DNA of 23,037 nucleotides from a virus: positions 1 to 23,037 of the IMG/VR virus record IMGVR_UViG_3300047481_000862. One strand, 5' to 3'. The notes under the pieces were generated by a model that was given only the letters and a program-made list of their open reading frames with translations, was not told the origin of the DNA and made no database searches. Position numbers and translations under genes: made by a program. Below, piece after piece: positions 1 to 7,630 of the stretch. How positions within the stretch are numbered: position 1 is the first letter of the stretch; every line of letters begins with the position of its first letter.

Positions 1-1356
1 AAAATAGAGGAAGCATTAGAAGAAAGAACAAATGCTCTTAAGAAAAAACTTAATATTACAAAACTAAGCGCTTTAGACGAAGGCACTGAAACCCTTATTC
101 AGCGAGCAGCAGCAGAAAACTTGCTAAAAAAGCAAGGTGCTATTGCTAAAGAAGAAATTGATAAATTAAAAAGAATTAAAGAAGAAAATTTCCTATTAGA
201 TGCAAAAAATGTACTTGCTAAGAGATATCAAGATATTCAAAAAGCCATTGCTGATCAGAAACTTGACACCAAGGAAATTGAAGATTTATCTAAAAAGTGG
301 GGCATCTCTAAAGAGGCTGTAGCAGCATACATTCATATTGTAAAGTCTGTTGAAGATCAAGTAATTAGTAGTGACGAAATTCAGGTTCTTGCAGATCTTT
401 TTGGTACCAGCACACAAAATGCACACAAGTTCCTTGAAACATACATGCGTATTCAAGATGGTCTCTTAGATTCACAGGAAGTCTTTCAATTAATTAAACT
501 GGGATTCTTTGAATCTGAAAGGGAAGCAAGAATATATGCTGACCTTGTTGCAACAGTTCATGATGGAATTGCTAAGGATGAGGACTTTGAAAAATTAAGA
601 ATTAAATGGGATCTTAGCAAAAAAGAGGTTAATGCTTATGTTTTAGCAATGGGTGCTGATTTTGATTATAAAGGAACATTTTTAGATCCAGTCGTACAAT
701 TGGCTATTAAATGGGATCTTGCTACTGCCGCTTTAGACAAATTCTTGAAGTTGCTAAATGGTGGTAAAGATATTAACTATGATAAATTTGCTCCACCTTC
801 AATTATTCCTGCTGTTCCTGGCCCTGGTCCTGGCCCTGGTCCTGGTCCTAATCCTGCAGCAGCAGCAGCCGTAGCAGCAACCACAAAGATTCAAGAAGAG
901 ATTGCTACCCTTACAGAACTTCGTAAAACTACAGATCCTGGTACAGGAATTAATTTCTTGCTCAAAGAACATATTGATGCATTACAACATAATTCAAAAG
1001 TGTATTCATCAGGAGTGGATGAGCAGTCAAAATTGAGGGCTATGGGCTTTTTTGACACTACTCAAGCCACCATTGCCGACTTCCGTAAGGCTGAAGAAGC
1101 ATCTATGGCAAACTTTGAAGCAGCAATAGCCAAAAGTAATTATGATGAACAATTTAGATTTGCTAATAGAGGAACCGTAGCAAATGCTGGTCCAAGCCTT
1201 GGTGCTGGCGATTTTCGTATGCGGGAGGCAGGTATAAATGTTACTGTAAATGTGGCTGGCTCTGTAACATCAGAACAAGATTTAGTTCAAACTGTTAGAA
1301 ATGGACTATTGGCAGCACAATATAACGGTGACAGCATAACATTGCAGGCGATATAA
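1..1356 (+). CDS. Tape measure protein, C-terminal part (5' truncated by window edge)
   Basis: The frame is open from base 1, so the gene begins upstream; 451 codons are visible. Tape measure proteins set tail length and take part in DNA ejection. The visible part is charged and helical (Lys/Glu-rich), then has a flexible Pro-Gly linker followed by a poly-Ala run (linker about residues 273-285 counted from base 1), then a more globular end. The last 40 residues, with the pattern VTVNVAGSVTSEQDLVQTVR, match the ending I know from tape measure proteins of actinophages. A minor tail gene follows after one base, the usual order in siphoviruses. Two similar helical units around 240-660 (repeated LS/IS-KK-WxxS patterns) suggest internal duplication. 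The assignment rests on position and the C-terminal pattern, not on a full-length view. Confidence 0.75.
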   Translation, partial: KIEEALEERTNALKKKLNITKLSALDEGTETLIQRAAAENLLKKQGAIAKEEIDKLKRIKEENFLLDAKNVLAKRYQDIQKAIADQKLDTKEIEDLSKKWGISKEAVAAYIHIVKSVEDQVISSDEIQVLADLFGTSTQNAHKFLETYMRIQDGLLDSQEVFQLIKLGFFESEREARIYADLVATVHDGIAKDEDFEKLRIKWDLSKKEVNAYVLAMGADFDYKGTFLDPVVQLAIKWDLATAALDKFLKLLNGGKDINYDKFAPPSIIPAVPGPGPGPGPGPNPAAAAAVAATTKIQEEIATLTELRKTTDPGTGINFLLKEHIDALQHNSKVYSSGVDEQSKLRAMGFFDTTQATIADFRKAEEASMANFEAAIAKSNYDEQFRFANRGTVANAGPSLGAGDFRMREAGINVTVNVAGSVTSEQDLVQTVRNGLLAAQYNGDSITLQAI

Positions 1357-1357
1357 A

Positions 1358-2656
1358 ATGGCGAAACCAACACTTGGAGTAGAAATTGACTTTGCTAATG
1401 GACCATCATTTGGATATCCACTTATTCTTAATGACTCCGTATTCGGTAAGTTAGATGAAGAAAACATTCTTGCAGATGCTCCAGCAGACATTGAAGATAT
1501 TACTGCTCAAGTTAGAAAAGTTTCTACTCGTAGAGGTCGTAACCGTATTCTTTCTAACTTTGAGGCTGGAACTGCGACGGTAGTGTTAAATGACCCTCAA
1601 GGTAATTTTAACCCTCAGAATGAAAATAGTGAGTATTGGGACCCAGTAACAGATAGCACAAAAGTGATCCCTCTTCGTAAAATAAGAATATATGCAGATC
1701 AAGACAGAGGCGATGGAGTAATTCAAAGATTCTTTATGTTCTCAGGCTATATTACTTCTTACGATACAAGTTTTTATAAAGGAACCAATGAGGATTCAAT
1801 AGTTACACTACAATGTGTTGATGGCTTCCGTCTATTAGCAAATGTTGCTACAGGTGCTCTTCCTCTTACAGTAGATAATTTAAATACAGTTCAACTGTCT
1901 GGCGAAAGAATTAATTCATTATTAGATTTTGCTACCTGGCCAGAAGGACTTAGAAATATTGATACTGGAAATTCTTCAATGCAGGCAGATCCAGGTGGAG
2001 ACAGATCAGTTTTACAAGCACTACAAACAGTAGAACAATCTGAATTTGGTGCATTCTATATTCAGCCTACAGGAGTTGCAAGATTTTTAGATAGAACAGA
2101 TGTTTCTGAATTGGCAGATCAACCACCTCGTGTATTTTCTGATCAGGTTGGAGTCGGTTTACCTTATGTTAATTTAGATATTGCTTTTGATGATCAACTT
2201 ATTCTAAATGAGGTTACTGTTACAAGAGTTAACGGAGTAACTCCAGGATTTGCATTTGATCAAGATAGCATTGATAAATATTTTATTAAATCTGGACTAA
2301 GAAGTAATTTGCTTGTTACAACTGATCAAGAAGCACAAGACCAAGCAAATATGTTATTGACAGCAAGAAAAAATTCTGAACTTAGAGTTGATTCTATGAC
2401 CCTAAATCTGTCTACTGACAATACCTTTTTAAATGTTGCTGGACTAACCACAGACATTTATCGTGTGATATATGTTTATAAATCAATTTCTGGTGGTTCA
2501 ACAATTCAAAAAGAATTGTTCGTGCAGGGTGTTCAGCACGATGTTACACCTACATCATGGACAACAAAGTTCTTTACACAAGAACCTATTATTCAAGCAT
2601 TTATCCTGAATTCAACCACTCAGGGATTGCTTGATACTAACGCTTTATCATACTAA
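1358..2656 (+). CDS. Minor tail protein (distal tail/baseplate type)
   Basis: 432 residues, starting one base after the tape measure stop. The first 150 residues contain a beta-rich segment with conserved-looking text (RRGRNRILSNFEAGTATVVL, then NDPQGNFNPQN) that is common in phage minor tail proteins encoded just after the tape measure gene. It is followed by PLRKIRIYA and FMFSGYI strands typical of tail proteins that form the ring or hub at the tail tip. No enzyme motif or membrane segment is visible. There is only a weak purine stretch before the ATG, so translation is probably coupled to the upstream gene. Tail identity is well supported by position and composition; the exact ring or hub role is inferred. 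Confidence 0.75.
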   Translation: MAKPTLGVEIDFANGPSFGYPLILNDSVFGKLDEENILADAPADIEDITAQVRKVSTRRGRNRILSNFEAGTATVVLNDPQGNFNPQNENSEYWDPVTDSTKVIPLRKIRIYADQDRGDGVIQRFFMFSGYITSYDTSFYKGTNEDSIVTLQCVDGFRLLANVATGALPLTVDNLNTVQLSGERINSLLDFATWPEGLRNIDTGNSSMQADPGGDRSVLQALQTVEQSEFGAFYIQPTGVARFLDRTDVSELADQPPRVFSDQVGVGLPYVNLDIAFDDQLILNEVTVTRVNGVTPGFAFDQDSIDKYFIKSGLRSNLLVTTDQEAQDQANMLLTARKNSELRVDSMTLNLSTDNTFLNVAGLTTDIYRVIYVYKSISGGSTIQKELFVQGVQHDVTPTSWTTKFFTQEPIIQAFILNSTTQGLLDTNALSY

Positions 2657-2671
2657 CATAAGGAGAAAACA

Positions 2672-3310
2672 ATGCCTACAGGCAGCCCAAACGCTGGCTA
2701 TAAAACATTTAACTCAGGTGATGTTTTAACAGCAGCACAGGTTCAATACTACCTGCAAAATCAGTCAATCATGTTCTTTGCTGACGCTGCAGCGAGAGAC
2801 GCTGCTCTCACAGCAGGTATAAAGCAAGAAGGTATGTTTGCATATCTTGCTGATACAAATACATTAACATTTTATAATGGAGCATCTTGGGACAACTATG
2901 AAGATCAAACTCTTCCAACATTTGCTTCACCAAAGGAAATAAATACAACAGATATAGGTCCCGCTACAGGTACTGTAAATGTTGATGTTTCTACATCCTC
3001 AATATTAATTTATACAACAGATGCTTCAGGTAACTGGACGCTAAATGTTAGAGGAAATAGCACAACCACTCTTAACTCAATTATGGACAGTGGTGAACAG
3101 ATTACTGTAGTCTTTGAAACACCTAATGGTGCGATTGCTTATTACCCTACCGATTTTACTATTGATGGATCAGCAGTAACTCCTAAATGGTTAGGTGGAA
3201 CAGCACCTGTATCTGGTAATATTAACTCTACAGATGTATATATCTATACAATTAGAAAAACAGGAGCAAATACATATACTGTTCTTGCTTCACAAAATAA
3301 GTTTGCTTAA
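2672..3310 (+). CDS. Tail appendage / fibre-like structural protein
   Basis: 212 residues with a strong ribosome binding site (AAGGAG at 2660-2665, six bases before the ATG). The N-terminal 75 residues (GYKTFNSGDVLTAAQVQYYL, later LADTNTLTFYNGASWDNY) resemble a module found at the start of many phage tail fibres and appendages, including the YNGxxW motif. The rest is Thr/Ser/Asn-rich and beta-prone, with no catalytic signature or membrane segment. It sits between the minor tail gene and the Pro-rich stalk gene, fitting a virion-surface role. Family-level recognition is moderate; receptor binding is possible but not shown by the sequence. Confidence 0.6.
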   Translation: MPTGSPNAGYKTFNSGDVLTAAQVQYYLQNQSIMFFADAAARDAALTAGIKQEGMFAYLADTNTLTFYNGASWDNYEDQTLPTFASPKEINTTDIGPATGTVNVDVSTSSILIYTTDASGNWTLNVRGNSTTTLNSIMDSGEQITVVFETPNGAIAYYPTDFTIDGSAVTPKWLGGTAPVSGNINSTDVYIYTIRKTGANTYTVLASQNKFA

Positions 3311-3330
3311 TAATTAACTAAGGAGTAGCA

Positions 3331-3942
3331 GTGAGTCCATTAGAGCGTCATCCAAGTGGCATAGGAATAGTGTTGCGAGCACCTGTCGCAGCACCAGTTC
3401 CTGCACCAGCCCCTGCACCTATACCTGTTCCCGCTCCTGCTCCTATTCCTGTTCCAGCACCAGCACCTATTCCTGTGCCTGCTCCAGCACCTATTCCTGT
3501 GCCTGCTCCAGCACCTATTCCTGTGCCTGCACCTGCACCTGCCCCAGTAGCACCTTCACCAGCACCTATTCCTGTGCCTGCACCTGCACCTGCTCCAGTA
3601 GCCCCATCGCCTGCTCCTATACCTGTTCCTGCTCCAGCACCTATTCCTGTGCCTGCACCTGCACCTATTCCTGTGCCTGCACCTGCACCTGCCCCAGTAG
3701 CACCTTCACCAGCACCTATTCCTGTGCCTGCACCTGCACCTGCTCCAGTAGCCCCATCGCCTGCTCCTGTTGGAGTAACCTGTGAAAGCCAAATCTGTGC
3801 TACAGTTTCTGGTGCAGGTACATCTTGCGGTGCTGCCACTGGATGCTGTGACTGTTCCTTTGAAGCATGTACCAACGCTTATGGCGTATGCTGCGCTGGT
3901 TGCGGAGGAACATGGAATGGAAGCGAGTGTAATCCATGCTAA
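3331..3942 (+). CDS. Proline-rich repeat protein with cysteine-rich C-terminal domain
   Basis: 203 residues from a GTG start with a good binding site (AAGGAG at 3320-3325). Residues about 18-147 are almost only Pro, Ala, Val and Ile in PAPIPVPAPAP and PAPVAPSPAP units, expected to form an extended polyproline stalk. The last 55 residues switch sharply to a compact tip with 12 cysteines, including CC pairs and CxxC-like spacings (GCCDCSFEAC, VCCAGCGG), plausible for metal binding or disulphides. No signal peptide or membrane segment is seen. The DNA contains an exact 108-base repeat, so repeat number probably varies between relatives. Its place at the end of the tail module suggests a virion appendage. 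I do not recognise a named family; the minus-strand open frame here is a shadow of the repeats. Confidence 0.7.
   Translation: MSPLERHPSGIGIVLRAPVAAPVPAPAPAPIPVPAPAPIPVPAPAPIPVPAPAPIPVPAPAPIPVPAPAPAPVAPSPAPIPVPAPAPAPVAPSPAPIPVPAPAPIPVPAPAPIPVPAPAPAPVAPSPAPIPVPAPAPAPVAPSPAPVGVTCESQICATVSGAGTSCGAATGCCDCSFEACTNAYGVCCAGCGGTWNGSECNPC
3511..3768 (+). repeat. Exact 108-bp direct repeat in the Pro-rich coding region
   Basis: Bases 3511-3618 are identical to 3661-3768 (offset 150 bases, a multiple of three). They lie among shorter related units encoding PAPIPVP. Identity at third codon positions implies a recent in-frame duplication or conversion. Confidence 0.9.
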
Positions 3943-3970
3943 TGCAAGATAATATAAATTATGCTACACT
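3942..3970 (+). promoter_or_regulatory. Weak candidate promoter before the modification cassette
   Basis: An extended -10 look-alike, TATGCTACACT (ending 3970), resembles the stronger TATGCTATACT at 15715-15725. The matching -35 position (3942-3947, ATGCAA) is poor. It lies in the 46-base gap between the Pro-rich gene and the 3989 gene. Weakly supported. Confidence 0.3.
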
Positions 3971-3988
3971 ACTACTAAGGAGAACTAA

Positions 3989-4216
3989 ATGAAAAGAAAA
4001 ATTATATTCGTCGTTGATGGCGAAGTAGGAATGAACTTATATTTTGAAGACGAAGGCGATGGAACTGCCAAGTTTCAAAGAAATGCTGCTCATTATGCCT
4101 GCTTAACTTCTAATCCTGAAATTATTGAAGTTCCTGCAGCACAAGAGATTATTGAAGATGTTGACTATTTTGGATGGGGTTACAAAGATGGAAAACTCAC
4201 AAAGCCAACCGAATAA
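3989..4216 (+). CDS. Small acidic protein of unknown function
   Basis: 75 residues with a clear AAGGAG site six bases before the ATG. It begins MKRKIIFVVDGEVGMNLYF, then is mostly acidic and ends in a GWGYKDGKL motif. No membrane segment or known catalytic motif is visible. It overlaps the start of the next gene by 29 bases, so it is the first gene of the tightly coupled cassette running to 10881. I do not recognise the family. Small proteins of this look commonly lie beside 2-oxoglutarate oxygenases in aquatic phages, but no function follows from that. Confidence 0.65.
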   Translation: MKRKIIFVVDGEVGMNLYFEDEGDGTAKFQRNAAHYACLTSNPEIIEVPAAQEIIEDVDYFGWGYKDGKLTKPTE

Positions 4217-4454
4217 ATCTGCTTGGCAAAAATGGAAAGAAAATCTTGGAGAAACAAGACCATGGGACTTGGTAAATCCAAATGCTGATAGAGCACCAGA
4301 AGAAGAGGCTCAAAGAAGATTGGAAATATGTAAAGCCTGCCCAGAACTAATTAAATTAACTACACAATGTAAAAAATGTGGCTGTGTTATGGCTGGTAAA
4401 GTTAAATTAAGTAAAGCATCATGTCCATTAGGAAAGTGGGGTCAATATGAATAA
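4188..4454 (+). CDS. Small zinc-ribbon-like protein
   Basis: 88 residues. I chose the ATG at 4188 over an in-frame one at 4125 because the earlier start would add about 20 residues lying wholly inside the preceding gene. Six cysteines are arranged as CKAC (48-51), CKKCGC (61-66) and C79 in KASCPLGKW, which reads as a zinc ribbon. The N-terminus is Trp/Lys-rich (WQKWKEN). Similar CxxCPE / CxxCGC / CPxGKW proteins occur in many phages next to hydroxylase genes and are of unknown function. It overlaps the next gene by 8 bases. Metal binding is inferred from the cysteine spacing only. Confidence 0.65.
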   Translation: MENSQSQPNKSAWQKWKENLGETRPWDLVNPNADRAPEEEAQRRLEICKACPELIKLTTQCKKCGCVMAGKVKLSKASCPLGKWGQYE

Positions 4455-5043
4455 AGAAGAAATAGCACCTGGAATAGTTGTTTATAGCGATGTAATTCCT
4501 GATAGCGAAGATTTGTATAAAAATATAGAAGAAGGAATGAAGTCTGCTGGAATATCCTGGGAAGTAGCAAGGGTAAAAGAACAAGATGCTAATCATATTA
4601 ATCCAGATTCAAGAGACACAAGCATTATAGGAGTTCCTTATAGGCCGTTGACTGAACTAAATTTAGCAAGTCCATCAGAATTATTTAACAAGAATCTTAG
4701 CGATTTGTTTTTTACTCATTTTGATCCATTAGAAAAAGATTATGCTGCAATGTATTCAGTTGATATGAATTGGCATGATAGTTTTGGAGTTTTAAAATAT
4801 GGAAAAGGTCAAAAATTTACTAATCATGTAGACGACCATCAAGAATTTCATAGACGAATATCTACAGTTTATTATTTGAATGAAAACTATACAGGTGGAG
4901 AAATTAACTTTCCTCGTTTTGGCATCACATTTAAGCCTAAAGCCAATCAAATGATTGTGTTTCCATCTACTTATGTTTATAATCACTCCGTATCTCCAGT
5001 CATTGAAGGCGAAAGATATGCTGTAGTTAGTTGGTTGCGATGA
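4447..5043 (+). CDS. 2-oxoglutarate/Fe(II)-dependent oxygenase (prolyl 4-hydroxylase-like)
   Basis: 198 residues. The C-terminal half carries the jelly-roll iron site: H127 and D129 (NHVDDH), a distal H180 (YNHSVSPV) and R190 ten residues later (GERYAVVSW), which would bind 2-oxoglutarate. The stretch ISTVYYLNENYTGGEINFPR is typical of prolyl 4-hydroxylase-like proteins. Such enzymes couple oxidative decarboxylation of 2-oxoglutarate to hydroxylation of a substrate; in this subgroup the substrate is often prolyl but can be another amino acid, a sugar or a base. All expected catalytic residues are present, so it is probably active. It overlaps both neighbours. The substrate is unknown; the Pro-rich protein at 3331 is a nearby candidate. 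Confidence 0.85.
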   Translation: MNKEEIAPGIVVYSDVIPDSEDLYKNIEEGMKSAGISWEVARVKEQDANHINPDSRDTSIIGVPYRPLTELNLASPSELFNKNLSDLFFTHFDPLEKDYAAMYSVDMNWHDSFGVLKYGKGQKFTNHVDDHQEFHRRISTVYYLNENYTGGEINFPRFGITFKPKANQMIVFPSTYVYNHSVSPVIEGERYAVVSWLR

Positions 5044-5600
5044 CAGAGCCACTATTAGTAACTGATGTTTTAAATCAAGAAGACTATGATAGGCTTCTCC
5101 TTGCCGTAGCCAATCCTAAGAGTTTTGAATTTTCTGCGGGATTTAGTAGATACTGCATTGCAGATAATAGCCTACCTATTCTAAAAGAATTAGCAGATAA
5201 GTTAGTACCTAAAGCAAGAGAAGCATTTAATAGCGAAGGTCTATTACCTACATATGCCTTGTTTGCACACTATGAGGGTCAAAACCCTGAGCCAAGTTTA
5301 TACAAGCACAAAGACGATAACGCATGTACTTATACTCTTGATATGTGTGTTTATCAGGTAGAGCCATGGGACCTATTTGTTGAGGATAAGGCATATACAC
5401 TTTATCCTAATCAAGCCCTTGCCTACTATGGAAATGATCAATGGCACTGGAGAGAGAAGTTCCCTAATCCAGAAACTAATTATGTTGCTATGATTTTCTT
5501 CCACTTTGCAGAACCTGATCATTGGTATTTTACTAAGGGTCCAGACTATTTAAGAGTAATTAGGGGCGAGATATCAGAAGATGAATGGAATAACAGATAA
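5040..5600 (+). CDS. Second 2-oxoglutarate/Fe(II) oxygenase-like protein
   Basis: 186 residues starting at an ATG that overlaps the upstream stop (ATGA). An in-frame TTG nine bases earlier is less likely. The fold signature is weaker than in the preceding gene but readable: H90-K-D92 (LYKHKDD), the segment WDLFVEDKAYTLYPNQAL, then distal H136 (DQWHWREKF) and an aromatic strand VAMIFFHF. This pattern occurs in cupin-like hydroxylases of phages. No obvious Arg lies at the usual place ten residues after the distal His, so co-substrate binding may differ. It differs clearly from its neighbour, so this is not a simple tandem copy. Function inferred from fold; substrate unknown. Confidence 0.65.
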   Translation: MTEPLLVTDVLNQEDYDRLLLAVANPKSFEFSAGFSRYCIADNSLPILKELADKLVPKAREAFNSEGLLPTYALFAHYEGQNPEPSLYKHKDDNACTYTLDMCVYQVEPWDLFVEDKAYTLYPNQALAYYGNDQWHWREKFPNPETNYVAMIFFHFAEPDHWYFTKGPDYLRVIRGEISEDEWNNR

Positions 5601-6621
5601 AATATTCTTCCAGTTATGGAATCCTACTGGACTAATAAATCAAGTAATGAGCCTGGAGTTAGCAGTAGGACTTTCACATGAGACGAATGCACCTGTAGTA
5701 GTTCATTATGTAAGTAACAATGGTGACAACCTATACGACTTTAAAAAAGTTCCAATATATACTCCAAGTAGGTGGTACAACAAACAAAGAGAAGGTTTTA
5801 CTAATCCTGATCAGTTCCCACATCTTTTAGACCTTCTTGATTTTGATGCAAACATCATAGTTATTGATGAAAAAATAAATGCATTTAAACAAGAAGAAGT
5901 AGTCATAGACGACACAATGAATAACTACTACTATAGCAATCAGCCAGAAATAACAGAATATGAACTGGCATTTGCTGAGGGTAGACAAAGATTACCATTA
6001 GATAGACCAGTACATCTAAAAGGAACATTAGGCTGGTATTCAAGATTCTTTTATGGCAGAACACCTGAACTAAATAAGACATTATCTTCAGTTAGATTTA
6101 AGAAGGAATATACTGATTTGGCTCAGAAAATATCTGCATCTTTGGGTACATTCCAAGGAATGCACTTAAGGTTATCTGATCATGTTAAGATGTTTAATAC
6201 TACCCAAGAGATGTTTGAAGACTGGCTAAATAAATTTGAACAAAATAACATGCCAATTGTAGTATCTACATGTGAGCCAGGTCATAAAATGGTTCAAGAC
6301 AACAAGCATAGATTTATTTTATTAGATGAATATATCGTTAATAACTTTGCAGATGATTTTAAAGACCTACCGTTTCAAGACGAGGTAGTATTTGGGCTTA
6401 TATGTAATTTAGTTCTTCATGATTCCGTAAATTTTGTGGGTACATCAGGAAGCACCTATACAGCCTACATACATAGAGTTAGAAATCAAAAGGGCATTGA
6501 GACATGGGATTTCTTTGATAATCCTCCTAAAGCAAATGGATGGGCATATTCCTGGTTCGGTTATCCATTAGACAATGGCAGAAAAATGTGGTGGCGAGAA
6601 TGGGAAGAATCTAAATGCTAA
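5581..6621 (+). CDS. O-fucosyltransferase-like glycosyltransferase
   Basis: 346 residues, overlapping the upstream gene by 20 bases. The N-terminal segment GLINQVMSLELAVGLSHETN (17-36) matches the GxxNQ...E.A..LA pattern of GDP-L-fucose-dependent transferases. GMHLRLSDH (193-201) fits the HxR donor-binding strand, and NFVGTSGSTYTAYIHRVR (284-301) fits the C-terminal GDP-sugar site of O-fucosyltransferase-like folds. Eukaryotic relatives move L-fucose to Ser/Thr; bacterial and phage relatives act on varied acceptors. No membrane segment is seen, so it is probably cytoplasmic. It stands with a GT11-like enzyme and an epimerase that makes a GDP-L-sugar, which supports a GDP-L-sugar donor. The acceptor is not deducible. 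Confidence 0.65.
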   Translation: MNGITDKIFFQLWNPTGLINQVMSLELAVGLSHETNAPVVVHYVSNNGDNLYDFKKVPIYTPSRWYNKQREGFTNPDQFPHLLDLLDFDANIIVIDEKINAFKQEEVVIDDTMNNYYYSNQPEITEYELAFAEGRQRLPLDRPVHLKGTLGWYSRFFYGRTPELNKTLSSVRFKKEYTDLAQKISASLGTFQGMHLRLSDHVKMFNTTQEMFEDWLNKFEQNNMPIVVSTCEPGHKMVQDNKHRFILLDEYIVNNFADDFKDLPFQDEVVFGLICNLVLHDSVNFVGTSGSTYTAYIHRVRNQKGIETWDFFDNPPKANGWAYSWFGYPLDNGRKMWWREWEESKC

Positions 6622-6692
6622 AACGAATTAGATATAAATTTAATATGTGGCGTAAATACAGGAAAATCAAAAAGGGTCCTGTGATTTACTAA
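6615..6692 (+). CDS. Tiny basic peptide (25 residues)
   Basis: Translates as a highly basic peptide beginning MLKRIRYKFNMWRKYRKIKK, rich in Lys, Arg and Tyr. It overlaps the end of the glycosyltransferase gene by 7 bases, and its stop TAA shares a base with the next ATG, so it fills an otherwise unused 70-base gap exactly. That fit supports either a real gene or a translational relay to the downstream gene. No family recognised. Confidence 0.4.
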   Translation: MLKRIRYKFNMWRKYRKIKKGPVIY

Positions 6693-7630
6693 TGCTATTT
6701 GATGTATTTAATCCCAGAATAATCCCTCATGTTGGATATGATAAAACTAATCCTAAGAAAAATTATTCTCAATCCCAGCCAATTTTAGCAAGGCATTCTG
6801 AGATAGCCAGACCTGAATATAACTATCAATGGAATAGCGATGGAATAAGATCCATAGAACTCTCTACAAGACCCTCTGTAATGGCTTTAGGATGCTCTAT
6901 AACGCTTGGACAGGGCCTTCCTGTATCCCTACGCTGGACAGACCTTCTAAGTGCCTCTATGGGCCTCTCAGTGGCTAATTTGGCCTATTCTGGAGCCTCT
7001 GCTAACAAGGTGGTATCAAGTTTTTTTGGAGCCATACATCAGTATCAATATAAGCCTGAAATAGTCATTGCTCATTTTGCTAATTTTGAGAGATTTTATT
7101 TTATTGATGGGTATGGAAGTGGGCTTAGAGATTGGTATGCTAATCATAAGTCTAAGAAGACCAAGGTTTCTGCACCATGGGATTATGAAGAAATATTGCC
7201 TTATGAATGGGTCTATTATCAAAATCTTGATCATATAAAAATGCTTGAAGCATTCTGTGAGTCTAATAGAATTAGATTAATGTGGTCAACATGGTCAAAT
7301 GGATTAACAGATGATCAAGAGCAATTCTTGAAAGATAATTTTAGATATTATGTTCCTGATACAACCAAAAAAGATTTTCCTTCAAGTTTTGAATTTGAAT
7401 TTAGAGTGCATGTTGACAGTATTTCAGAACTGACTCCACATTATGAAATGATAAATTGGCAGGGCTGTCATAAAGACTGGAAATATAAACATCCAGATAT
7501 ATTTGACTATGCCTATGATTATCATAAGATTGCTGGCGAATGGGGTCCAGGTGCTCATTGGCCTCATCCAGGACTACATAAACATTTACATATTGCAGAG
7601 TTTTGGAAGGAACAACTATGCCAGAAGTAG
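6692..7630 (+). CDS. SGNH/GDSL-like hydrolase
   Basis: 312 residues. Block I is VMALGCSITLGQGL with the candidate nucleophile S69; block II is AYSGASAN with G101; block III is AHFANFERF with N131; the C-terminal HWPHPGLHKHLHIAEFW gives a candidate catalytic H292 in an HPG context. These are the Ser-Gly-Asn-His positions of SGNH hydrolases, which remove or transfer acyl groups, often acetyl on sugars. Block I has GCS rather than GDS, a common variant. The acidic partner normally two to three residues before the His is not obvious (H289-W-P), a possible deviation. No signal peptide, so the protein is cytoplasmic or virion-borne. In this sugar cassette it could act as a carbohydrate esterase or acyltransferase. 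The ATG shares a base with the upstream stop. Confidence 0.65.
   Translation: MLFDVFNPRIIPHVGYDKTNPKKNYSQSQPILARHSEIARPEYNYQWNSDGIRSIELSTRPSVMALGCSITLGQGLPVSLRWTDLLSASMGLSVANLAYSGASANKVVSSFFGAIHQYQYKPEIVIAHFANFERFYFIDGYGSGLRDWYANHKSKKTKVSAPWDYEEILPYEWVYYQNLDHIKMLEAFCESNRIRLMWSTWSNGLTDDQEQFLKDNFRYYVPDTTKKDFPSSFEFEFRVHVDSISELTPHYEMINWQGCHKDWKYKHPDIFDYAYDYHKIAGEWGPGAHWPHPGLHKHLHIAEFWKEQLCQK

Noticed and set aside
3400-3770. CRISPR-like direct repeats
   Set aside because: The repeats are in-frame coding units without unique spacers of constant length.
3348-3875. Minus-strand open frame rich in Gly-Thr-Ala
   Set aside because: It is the antisense shadow of the PAPIPVP repeats and has no ribosome binding site.
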